A stretch of DNA of 64,000 bases from positions 3,977,001-4,041,000 of the forward strand of contig NZ_VAJL01000001.1 in NCBI RefSeq assembly GCF_006175945.1, given 5' to 3'. Positions 18,379 through 25,488 of the stretch are shown here, in pieces. The DNA comes from Chryseobacterium mulctrae (GTDB taxonomy: Bacteria > Bacteroidota > Bacteroidia > Flavobacteriales > Weeksellaceae). The stretch's first letter is position 1, and every line of letters starts with the position of its first letter. Below the pieces are notes generated by a model, which saw only the letters and a list, made by a program, of their open reading frames with translations, did no database searches and was not told where the DNA came from. A program made the position numbers and the translations under genes.

Positions 18379-19374
18379 ATGATAGAAAAGACACCAGAAT
18401 TTAATCAAGATCTTTACAGTTCCATTGCAAAAATTATTGTTGATGCCAAAGACCAAGTTTATAGAAAGAGTAATACTATATTGCTGAAAATGTATTGGGA
18501 AATTGGACAGCTTATTATTGAGGATGAACAAAATGGTCAACTTCGTGCAAAGTATGGTAAATCAGTCTTGAAGAATCTTGCTAATCATCTATCAGTAGAA
18601 TTTGGAAAGGGATTTAATGATAGAAACCTTAATAATATGCGAGCTTTTTTCATCGCATTTCCAATTTGGAACGCAGTGCGTACCGAATTGAGTTGGACTC
18701 ACTATCGAATTATTAGTAGAATTGAAAATACTGAACACAGGATACAGTATATAGAACACTCCATTGAAGGAAACTGGAATACCAGGACGCTTCAAAGAAA
18801 CATTGACAGCCAATATTTAGGACGATTATTAAAATTTCCGGAATCAGAAAACAAAGAAATATCCAATTATATTAAAGACCCTTATATATTTGAATTCTTA
18901 GGACTTCCTTCAGACATATCACAAACTGAAACTCAAATAGAATCAGCTTTAATTACTCATCTTCAGCAATTTTTAATGGAGTTAGGGAAAGGGTTTGCAT
19001 TTGTTGCTAGACAGCAGCATATCGTTACTGATACTTCAGATTTCTATATAGATCTAGTATTTTATAACTATTACCTTAAATGCTTTGTGCTTGTAGATCT
19101 TAAGACTCATAAGCTGACTCACGAAGCCATTGGGCAAATGGATATGTATGTAAGAATGTATAATGACCTTAAAAAAGGAGTCGATGACAATCCCACAATA
19201 GGAATTATTTTATGTACCGAAAAAGATGAAACAGTAGTGAAATACTCCGTAATGTCAGAAAATGAGAAGCTTTTCGCAAGTAAATACAGAACATATCTTC
19301 CTGACGAAAAAGAACTGAAAAATTTGATAGAGGCAGACAGAGTGAAATTTGAACTGGATAATCAGAACTTATAA
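18379..19374 (+). CDS. DUF1016/YhcG-type PD-(D/E)XK nuclease domain protein
   Basis: This 331-aa protein has an N-terminal DUF1016 region at about 15-150 (for example YWEIGQLIIEDEQNGQLRAK and GFNDRNLNNMRAFFIAFP). A C-terminal PD-(D/E)XK nuclease fold at about 170-320 contains DFYIDLVFYN and then CFVLVDLKTHKLTHEAIGQM, which places the metal-binding Asp and the D-x-K motif around residues 225-242. Members are found in defence and mobile-element contexts. It stands alone between an IS remnant and a small membrane protein gene. A TAATTTTG promoter-like element sits only 5 bp before the ATG, which would give a nearly leaderless mRNA if used. The substrate is unknown. Confidence 0.88.
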   Translation: MIEKTPEFNQDLYSSIAKIIVDAKDQVYRKSNTILLKMYWEIGQLIIEDEQNGQLRAKYGKSVLKNLANHLSVEFGKGFNDRNLNNMRAFFIAFPIWNAVRTELSWTHYRIISRIENTEHRIQYIEHSIEGNWNTRTLQRNIDSQYLGRLLKFPESENKEISNYIKDPYIFEFLGLPSDISQTETQIESALITHLQQFLMELGKGFAFVARQQHIVTDTSDFYIDLVFYNYYLKCFVLVDLKTHKLTHEAIGQMDMYVRMYNDLKKGVDDNPTIGIILCTEKDETVVKYSVMSENEKLFASKYRTYLPDEKELKNLIEADRVKFELDNQNL

Positions 19375-19453
19375 AATACATAACCTCTTAAAATATCAAA
19401 AAACGATATATTAGCTCATCACAAACTAATACAATAGTTAAATATTATACAGT

Positions 19454-19663
19454 ATGGACTTTAAAAGAATAGAAAAAATTTCATTAGGTGCGCTAATAAT
19501 GACTGTAATTATATTTCTAATGGAAATTAATTTTTACGATGATATTAACTATACGACCAATAAATTGAACGAAATATTATTTTGGTCGTTCATAAGAGGT
19601 TTAGTAATTTCCGCAAGTGTTTATATCGGAAACCAATATTTTTCAAAATTAAAGGATAGGTAA
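19454..19663 (+). CDS. Small membrane protein (69 aa)
   Basis: This 69-aa frame encodes two hydrophobic segments, at residues about 10-26 (LGALIMTVIIFLMEI) and 43-58 (FWSFIRGLVISASVYIG), joined by a polar loop, with a basic C-terminus ending KLKDR. No family is recognised. It lies 79 bp after the nuclease gene on the same strand. The recurrent AAAAAACGATAT-type motif lies both before and after it, which makes it look like one unit of a modular island. Confidence 0.5.
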   Translation: MDFKRIEKISLGALIMTVIIFLMEINFYDDINYTTNKLNEILFWSFIRGLVISASVYIGNQYFSKLKDR

Positions 19664-20057
19664 TGTTTTTAGGAGTTTTCGATTTTGAATATTTTTCGCA
19701 AATTGGAAATCACATTTTATTTCCTAAATAAACATTCTTTATTGATAAATTTTAAATTACAATCTCAAAAAACGATCAAAAAAATACTTAATTTCTGATT
19801 ATTTAAAACAAAATATTCGGTTTAACATGTCCTGAAGCTCCCTTAGCAAGAAAAACAACTTTCCGGTTTAATGATTTTGCCTTTTCCAATGCTTTAATTG
19901 CTTTCTAACGTTCGATTTCTTTTGTAATACCAGATGTGTTCTCTAAGTTATTCGAATTTTTCATATTTAATGGGATGTTTAAATGACTTACTGTATTATA
20001 GCATAAAGCAGACCATTAATAAAAATTATGACGGTTTTGTAGAATAATATTATCTTA
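19664..20057. other. Gap holding a decayed small gene
   Basis: Between the small membrane gene and the IS982 copy there is no intact gene. It contains the recurrent motif at 19761 and the leftward pseudogene at 19803-19964. Confidence 0.5.
19803..19964 (-). pseudogene. Small gene split by an in-frame TAG
   Basis: Read from the ATG at 19964, the frame gives MKNSNNLENTSGITKEIER, then TAG (19905-19907), then KAIKALEKAKSLNRKVVFLA and on to NILF and TAA at 19803. The two halves are in the same frame and read as one 53-codon protein with a single stop substitution. The downstream half has a coherent amphipathic helix and strand, which argues for a real former gene. The function is unknown. Confidence 0.5.
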
Positions 20058-21039
20058 ACCTGTTGTGCATTTAGGATAAATTAATTTTTATTTTGTTTAA
20101 ACTTCTTTTAAATATAAAGAAATTAAGATATTGTATCATTGTAAAAGAAGTGATTTTAGAGGTAATTCTGGTTGCCAACCCTTCAAAAGTTTTTGCTAAA
20201 TTGATGTGTAGTAAAAATTGTCCGCTCAGTTGTGATATAGCTGTTTCAATCCGTTTTCTAATTTTAGATTTTACTTTCGAAAACGATACAAATTCATGTT
20301 GATTTTTTCTCATTGGAACAGAAAGTTTAATGTTTGAGTAATTGAACAGATCAACCCTTAATTTTTCGCTAATATATCCTCTGTCGCCTATCAGTAAACA
20401 GTTTTTGAAGTTTTCTTTTATATCCTTCAGATAATTTATGTCATGAACGTTTGCCGGAGAAAAATCGAAGGAATGAAAAACACCGTTTTTGTCGCAGACA
20501 GCATGTAATTTATAGCCGAAATATCGTGTTTTTTGTGCAGCACAATATCCAAATTCCGGACGAATATTTTCTGTGGAACAAATTCCACTGCGATTTGCCC
20601 TACTTATTTTACATATCTCCAATGGTGTTGAATCAACAATAAAAACGTTTGTAAAATCAGAAAACTTTGCACTCAAAACTCTGCGTATTTCTTCTAAGTA
20701 GAAAAACAATTTTCGCTTTCTTCTGTTATAAACGCTTCTTTCTATTTTTTGTTCTAATTCTGTTTTTGAAATGTATCTAAACAGTTGTAATTCAGAGTTT
20801 ATCGACATATATTCTGCTGTAATATTTAAAGCTACAAGTTCTAAATCAGAAAGTTTTGGAACTCTGATCTGAGGTTTAGTCTTAATATGACTGCAAGTAT
20901 TTATCAATTCTTCTAAAATAATTTTGTAGTTTTGAATAAGATTGTTCATGTATTTAAATGATTGGTAGTCAAATAAATATACGGTTTTTGAACCAAATGA
21001 ACAATCTTTTATTGTTTAATTCCTAAATGCACAACAGGT
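20058..21039. mobile_element. Complete IS982-family insertion sequence with 7-bp target duplication
   Basis: ACCTGTTGTGCATTTAGGA at 20058-20076 is repeated in exact inverted form at 21021-21039. TATCTTA occurs directly outside both ends (20051-20057 and 21040-21046), a 7-bp duplication in the normal range for IS982. The 982-bp length and one transposase gene are typical, so the copy is probably recent and intact. It differs in sequence from the IS982 copy at 17288. Confidence 0.95.
20071..20949 (-). CDS. IS982-family transposase
   Basis: This 292-aa frame fills the IS. It shows the IS982 N-domain (VPKLSDLELVALNITAEYMS) and the DDE core, with FIVDSTPLEICKISRANRSG, the block GYKLHAVCDKNGVFHSFDFS, LLIGDRGYISEKLR, and RIETAISQLSGQF with the terminal Glu region. 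The stop lies inside the inner part of the right-hand (left-coordinate) inverted repeat, as expected for a compact IS. It is intact and lies within a perfect target duplication, so it is likely functional. Confidence 0.95.
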   Translation of the reverse strand: MNNLIQNYKIILEELINTCSHIKTKPQIRVPKLSDLELVALNITAEYMSINSELQLFRYISKTELEQKIERSVYNRRKRKLFFYLEEIRRVLSAKFSDFTNVFIVDSTPLEICKISRANRSGICSTENIRPEFGYCAAQKTRYFGYKLHAVCDKNGVFHSFDFSPANVHDINYLKDIKENFKNCLLIGDRGYISEKLRVDLFNYSNIKLSVPMRKNQHEFVSFSKVKSKIRKRIETAISQLSGQFLLHINLAKTFEGLATRITSKITSFTMIQYLNFFIFKRSLNKIKINLS

Positions 21040-21264
21040 TATCTTATATAGTATCTACCTGAGTAAATACACATTTTAGAATATTTAAGAAATAATTAGT
21101 ATAATATTGCAATCTCAAAAAATGATATCTTTAGAATAGGCAATCTAACATCATTTTTGCTGATATATTTTTGATAATGTGAGTATGGATCTAAGTGGAA
21201 AGTTTTTATATTTTTGTAACGGTCAGTCAGCTGAAAAGTATAATCTATTTTATTGTAGACAGGT

Positions 21265-22428
21265 ATGAAACTTCCCGAAGAATTTGTAGATGAGTATGTA
21301 AAAGAAGTCCTGTACAACACTTCTTTGAGAAATCTCCAAAATGAAGAATGGAAACTCATCGAAGGTTTTGAAAATTATGCCATTTCAAACTATGGGCGGT
21401 TAAAGAGCAGAGAACGTTTTATTTCTCTTCCAACAGGACACGATTGGAAGCTGCCGGAGTTAATAATGAAACTAATTTTTGTGAAGCAATCAAATGCTTA
21501 TCTTAAAAGCAATAGCTATAATGTTCATTGTACCTTATCCCTGGAAGGTAAAAAATATAGAAAATCAGTAGCCCGTCTGGTATATTATCATTTTATAGAA
21601 AGGTTTGATTTGAATGACCGGCGCATTACAATTATCTCAAAGGACGGTAACGGACTTCATGTTCATTCCTGTAATTTATTAAAGGTTTCAGCAAGCGAAA
21701 GAAGCTTAAGAATATTCACAGGTAATAGAGCAAGAAACCGCCATGTTATCTATCAGCAACCGGTTAATCAATACACAGTAGAAGGTAAATTGGTTTCTTC
21801 ATTTGACAGTATTTATGAAGCTGCTAAACAAATAGGACAAAGTGCTGAATCTATCATGGATGTTATCCATAAAGAATTTTTGACAGCTGGTGGATTCCGT
21901 TGGTTTCTGCAATCCTATATTCCCGAGAAAGCAGATTTTACAGTGAGTGGCCAAGGTGATAGTAAACCTGATGTGTTTAATGTCTCTCTTTGGAAAAAAC
22001 TGGGAAAACCAAGTGTTGATCATAAAAACCCTCCTGCATGTATGAATATGTCTTTACATGATATGCCGGATGAAGGATGGAAGCCTATTCCTGGTTTCGA
22101 TGAAAGGTTCTTGATATCTGATAAAGGGAGGGTTAAAAGGACGGAGGGATGGACAGTAGCAGGTAGAAGAATCTTTCTAAAAGAACAAATCTTAGCCCAA
22201 TTTGTACATACTGACGGAACTCATCAGTCTCTGTACACAATTTTGAACTATAACGGCAAAAAAAAAGCTATTACAATTGCCAAACTTTTATTTTACTGTT
22301 ATGTAAAAGAATTTGATATATTTGGTCAAACCTTTCTTGTCATAAACAATAATTATCCGTTTTGGAACTTGGATCACAGCAAACTGTCGCTACACTCAAT
22401 ACATTCAGTGCTAAAAGGAAAAATATGA
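21265..22428 (+). CDS. NUMOD4/NUMOD1 DNA-binding protein with degenerate HNH-like segments
   Basis: This 387-aa protein contains two NUMOD4 motifs, EEWKLIEGFENYAISNYGRL at about residue 27 and DEGWKPIPGFDERFLISDKG at about 269. A NUMOD1-like helix-turn-helix segment lies between them at about 169-210 (QYTVEGKLVSSFDSIYEAAK). NUMOD modules normally accompany HNH homing endonucleases. Here the segment DGNGLHVHSCNLLKVS (about 127-142) resembles an HNH core that lacks the catalytic histidine pair, and the C-terminal segment after the second NUMOD4 is also degenerate. The layout looks like a duplicated NUMOD4-HNH module turned into a DNA-binding protein. The function is unknown. Confidence 0.75.
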   Translation: MKLPEEFVDEYVKEVLYNTSLRNLQNEEWKLIEGFENYAISNYGRLKSRERFISLPTGHDWKLPELIMKLIFVKQSNAYLKSNSYNVHCTLSLEGKKYRKSVARLVYYHFIERFDLNDRRITIISKDGNGLHVHSCNLLKVSASERSLRIFTGNRARNRHVIYQQPVNQYTVEGKLVSSFDSIYEAAKQIGQSAESIMDVIHKEFLTAGGFRWFLQSYIPEKADFTVSGQGDSKPDVFNVSLWKKLGKPSVDHKNPPACMNMSLHDMPDEGWKPIPGFDERFLISDKGRVKRTEGWTVAGRRIFLKEQILAQFVHTDGTHQSLYTILNYNGKKKAITIAKLLFYCYVKEFDIFGQTFLVINNNYPFWNLDHSKLSLHSIHSVLKGKI

Positions 22429-22602
22429 AATCACCTTTTCGCTTTAGGCGCAATGATAATATAAGTAATTGGTCTCAGAAAACGATAATTTTTAAAATAG
22501 TTTTTGATTGATGAACTACTAAAAGTTTAGTAAGGAAACAGTTGCTATCTTTAAATTTATATTTGAAGCTTTATTTGAGTAATTTTAATTAAAATATTTT
22601 TT

Positions 22603-23199
22603 ATGAAAGATGATCAACAGTTTGATTTGAAAGATTTTATTTTGTCTACAATAAGAGTGTATGTTAATTACATTGGCACTGAAAAAGACACAGCAGAAAG
22701 TTATTTTTCAATTTTTAAATCAATTCAGGATTATAAAGTAAAAATACTAAAGCAAGATCTTAGAAATTTTCTTTCAGAAATTCAAAACGTTTTGCAATTA
22801 GAAAATGATAATGTTTACAGAAAAAATGCCGGGGAATTCTTATTAGCCATTATAAAATTAAGAAGTACAACTGAATTCATAGTTAGACGTTGGAATGATT
22901 ATTATTTAGAAATAATAAATAATAAGGAAAATCCTTTTGAAAATAATGAGACGGAAAATTTAAAAAATTCATTCATGTTTTACTTGTATTTTGATAAAAG
23001 CAACGATGAGTTTGCTGACGTTCAACCATTGGTGTGTGGTAGAGAATTATTGGTTGGAGATATTTTAAATTTCAGTGATAGTGAAATATTGGAGAATTTA
23101 GAATTTATATATAAAACTCATTTGTTTAAGATTGTCAAAAGAGAGTATTCAGTTGAATTTCGAGAAATGGGTTTACATTTGGTCCCCTATAGTGAATAA
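22603..23199 (+). CDS. Hypothetical protein (198 aa)
   Basis: This soluble, acidic, largely helical 198-aa protein has no signal peptide or membrane segment. The start MKDDQQFDLKDFILSTIRVY is preceded by an A/T-rich leader. No family is recognised. It stands alone on the plus strand between the NUMOD4 gene and the long non-coding block that opens the conjugative element. Base composition is like its neighbours. It may be an island cargo gene or the first gene of the ICE. Confidence 0.6.
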   Translation: MKDDQQFDLKDFILSTIRVYVNYIGTEKDTAESYFSIFKSIQDYKVKILKQDLRNFLSEIQNVLQLENDNVYRKNAGEFLLAIIKLRSTTEFIVRRWNDYYLEIINNKENPFENNETENLKNSFMFYLYFDKSNDEFADVQPLVCGRELLVGDILNFSDSEILENLEFIYKTHLFKIVKREYSVEFREMGLHLVPYSE

Positions 23200-23390
23200 A
23201 ATAAGGACATTATATTCTAACTTTTATGCAAAACCGTTTGCAAACAACTTTTTTGAAGTTAATTAATAGTTTATCTCCACAGCGTCAAAGAATTAAGAAA
23301 TGATTAGTTTGTAAATGTGCTTGTTAGACAAAAAATAATGGATAAAGAGTGATCAGGTACAACCTTCGTTATTAACTTTATAGTATAAAC

Positions 23391-23817
23391 TTGTGTAAAA
23401 TATATACAACCAACTGCGTAATATAATGCCACGTGCTGTCGGAGCAATCAAACAGCACAACATTTAATGTGGGTATAATTGAGACAGGTGAAAGAAAAAG
23501 CTGTGTATAATAAGTACAAGTTGCTGCTTGCCATAATTTAAGACTATATTAAACCTTTGGGATAAGCACATGTTATAATCTAATGAAATAGCTAAAGCTG
23601 TATACAATGAATATAGGTAGTTGTAAAAAAAAATGTAGGTCATATTTCAAGCGCTGTTAAAATTCCACGAGATCAAATCTGAATAAAATAGATACACATG
23701 TAAGACAAACCTGCGTACAATACGCCTAGGAGGTATTAATCATTTATACAATAATACTTTGTTAAAGCTAGTAATACCGGACAAATTGCAAAAGAAACCT
23801 GCGTAAAATTAATACAG
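23391..23817. repeat. Array of seven degenerate 19-bp motifs
   Basis: Copies start at 23391, 23414, 23501, 23598, 23679, 23711 and 23799. The clearest are TTGTGTAAAATATATACAA, CTGTGTATAATAAGTACAA, CTGTATACAATGAATATAG and CTGCGTAAAATTAATACAG. The consensus is CTGYGTANAATNNATACAR with partial dyad symmetry (CTGTAT/ATACAG). Spacing is irregular (23-97 bp), so this is neither a CRISPR nor a simple tandem array. Binding sites for a dimeric protein are plausible. Confidence 0.5.
23433..23458. repeat. Short inverted repeat inside the non-coding block
   Basis: GTGCTGT (23433-23439) is exactly complementary to ACAGCAC (23452-23458), with a 12-nt loop. Confidence 0.45.
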
Positions 23818-23972
23818 CTATTTGGATAAATTAGGCCGTGGAGAAATTCTTTATAAATTATATTGCGCAACCTCAATTAATTGCACACACTGATGAAAAA
23901 AAGGTTTCCTTATTTTGGGAAGATGTACCATCACTACTTATCATTAAGAACATCCCTCCGGACAAATTGCAA
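23777..23972 (+). repeat. 15-bp direct repeat pair
   Basis: CCGGACAAATTGCAA occurs at 23777-23791 and again at 23958-23972, 181 bp apart in the same orientation. Both lie in the non-coding block upstream of the mobilisation genes. Confidence 0.55.
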
Positions 23973-24028
23973 TAATCAATGATATAATTTACCTTTTCAG
24001 AAATCTGAAAAACAAACTCTTTTTAAAT

Positions 24029-24103
24029 GCAAGATGTGTCTTTGTACGTACAAACTTTTCAAGTTGTATTACAAAGACGATCTTGCCTTTTTTTGCAAAA
24101 AGG
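24029..24103. other. Long double hairpin, candidate oriT
   Basis: The arm GCAAGATGTGTCTTTGTA (24029-24046) pairs with TACAAAGACGATCTTGC (24070-24086). The interior TACAAACTT/AAGTTGTA pairs as well, so most of a 58-nt stretch can fold back with small bulges. A second hairpin follows at 24086-24103 (CCTTTTT, loop TTGC, AAAAAGG). Inverted repeats next to nic are typical of oriT, and MobC-like and relaxase genes start about 1 kb downstream. No nic site could be identified. Confidence 0.4.
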
Positions 24104-24304
24104 GGGTAAAAAAACTGCGGAACTTGTTTTTATTTTTGTCAAAATTTTGAATAAGACTCTAGATTCAGCCTAATCATTCCTTTTTAATCTACAACTTTTC
24201 CATCCTAATCCACGCTGTTCGTTTTTTAACCAAACGTGTTGACTATTATTGTTTTATAGGTTTTTATCGCTCAATTTTGTCTCAGAAATTTTAATAAAAT
24301 ACCA

Positions 24305-25117
24305 ATGAGCAAATTCATTTATTTCTTGTTACTATTAATAGCTATTTCAATCGAGGGACAGGTCGGTATCAATACTCAATCTCCTGAGTCTACTTTTGAG
24401 GTTGTTGGAAAACCAAACGATATCAATCATTATGACGGTATTATTCCCCCAAGAATCACTGGTGATCAACTTGCGAATAAAACTTATTCAGTATTGCAAA
24501 AAGGTGCCATTGTTTATGTGACTCAACCTGCGTCAAATCTTTTGGGGCAAGTCATTCATATTGTAGAAGAAGGTTACTACTTTTTCAATGGCCAGTATTG
24601 GAATCAGATTTTTAAGGAGCCTAATTATTACGATGCGCTCATCATATTGGACGAAACACTATCTGCTAATACTATTTCTGAACAAACGTCGTGGAACACA
24701 TATATTCCTTTTCCTACAAATCCTCGCCAGCATACATTATCAACTAAAATATATAGATTAGGAACATCTGGTCTTGGAATAACCGGGCAAATTGATGCGA
24801 GGCGAATTGGAACAATTGGCTATTTAGATGTTAGTATAATTTGTTCAACGCCCATCACTTCAAATTACGCCCTACTTAATCTTTCAAAACCATTACGGGA
24901 TTTAGGTTTTATGTCGGATGGCAGTGTGGGCTCATTGAACAATATTTTAGTAAGTGGAAACTCAAATGGAATTAGTTTAGGTATAGAGCAGGGCATTATT
25001 TCGTTAACGAACGTTGATTTCAATCTTCTTCTATGGAAAAATCAAATCGAAAAATTCAACGGTACCATAAAGGGCATGACCACTTTTCCAATTAATTATC
25101 TGAATGTAATTGAATGA
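24305..25117 (+). CDS. Secreted surface protein with VGINT motif, first gene of the mobilisation operon
   Basis: This 270-aa protein has a signal peptide (residues 1-19, ending IEGQ). The mature N-terminus reads VGINTQSPESTFEVVG, a pattern common at the start of Flavobacteriia surface proteins, and is followed by IIPPRITGDQL and a beta-rich body. It is probably displayed on the cell surface. Its stop codon overlaps the start of the MobC-like gene as ATGA, so it is co-translated with the mobilisation proteins. A role in mating-pair recognition or surface exclusion is conceivable but is inference from position only. Confidence 0.65.
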   Translation: MSKFIYFLLLLIAISIEGQVGINTQSPESTFEVVGKPNDINHYDGIIPPRITGDQLANKTYSVLQKGAIVYVTQPASNLLGQVIHIVEEGYYFFNGQYWNQIFKEPNYYDALIILDETLSANTISEQTSWNTYIPFPTNPRQHTLSTKIYRLGTSGLGITGQIDARRIGTIGYLDVSIICSTPITSNYALLNLSKPLRDLGFMSDGSVGSLNNILVSGNSNGISLGIEQGIISLTNVDFNLLLWKNQIEKFNGTIKGMTTFPINYLNVIE

Positions 25118-25488
25118 TGGATATGAAGGATTTTGAGAAGAAAAATTCCATTAAAATAAGGATATCCAATATCCAAAAAGAAAACTGGAAAAAAATCTGT
25201 TTAAAAAAGCAAATTTCTTTAACTAGTTTAATCATCGACTCCGTAGAGAATAGGATTTTAGATGACGAGAGAAGAAAAGTATTAGCGTTCATTGAAAAAC
25301 AAGATAACATCTTTGGAAAGATTGAAAACAACATCAATCAGGTTGCGAAAATTGCGAACGGTCAAAAATTTATCAGCGAAAAGGAACTCACTAGTTTTTC
25401 AATTCACATAAATGAAGTAGCAAATTTGAAAAAGAAGCAGATTGAAATTTTCATCAAAATCTTTTCACTAATCGCAAATGATAGTTAA
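25114..25488 (+). CDS. MobC-like relaxosome accessory protein
   Basis: This basic, helical 124-aa protein has the MobC/BmgB-like pattern. The N-terminal KIRISNIQKENWKKICLKKQ suggests a ribbon-helix-helix DNA-binding element, and the later stretch FGKIENNINQVAKIANG matches the conserved N-N-I-N-Q-x-A-K block of the family. It would bind oriT and help the relaxase. The start may be at 25114 (overlapping the previous stop) or the third Met at 25123. Its end overlaps the relaxase gene by 11 bp, which fits a coupled relaxosome operon. Confidence 0.8.
   Translation: MMDMKDFEKKNSIKIRISNIQKENWKKICLKKQISLTSLIIDSVENRILDDERRKVLAFIEKQDNIFGKIENNINQVAKIANGQKFISEKELTSFSIHINEVANLKKKQIEIFIKIFSLIANDS

Larger units (their letters stand above)
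23200..24304. other. 1.1-kb non-coding block at the start of the conjugative element
   Basis: No frame longer than a few dozen codons is credible on either strand. The block holds a seven-copy degenerate 19-bp motif, a 7-bp-stem hairpin at 23433-23458, a 15-bp direct repeat at 23777 and 23958, and a long imperfect hairpin at 24029-24086 followed by a second small hairpin. This concentration of structure just upstream of the mobilisation genes suggests a transfer or replication control region. Confidence 0.65.

Noticed and set aside
23391..23817. CRISPR array
   Set aside because: The units are degenerate and unevenly spaced (23-97 bp), and no cas genes are present.
23200..24304. Copy of the tRNA-Arg 3' end as left attachment site
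   Set aside because: I looked for parts of the tRNA 3' end and its terminator here and elsewhere left of the ICE and found none, so the left border stays undefined.
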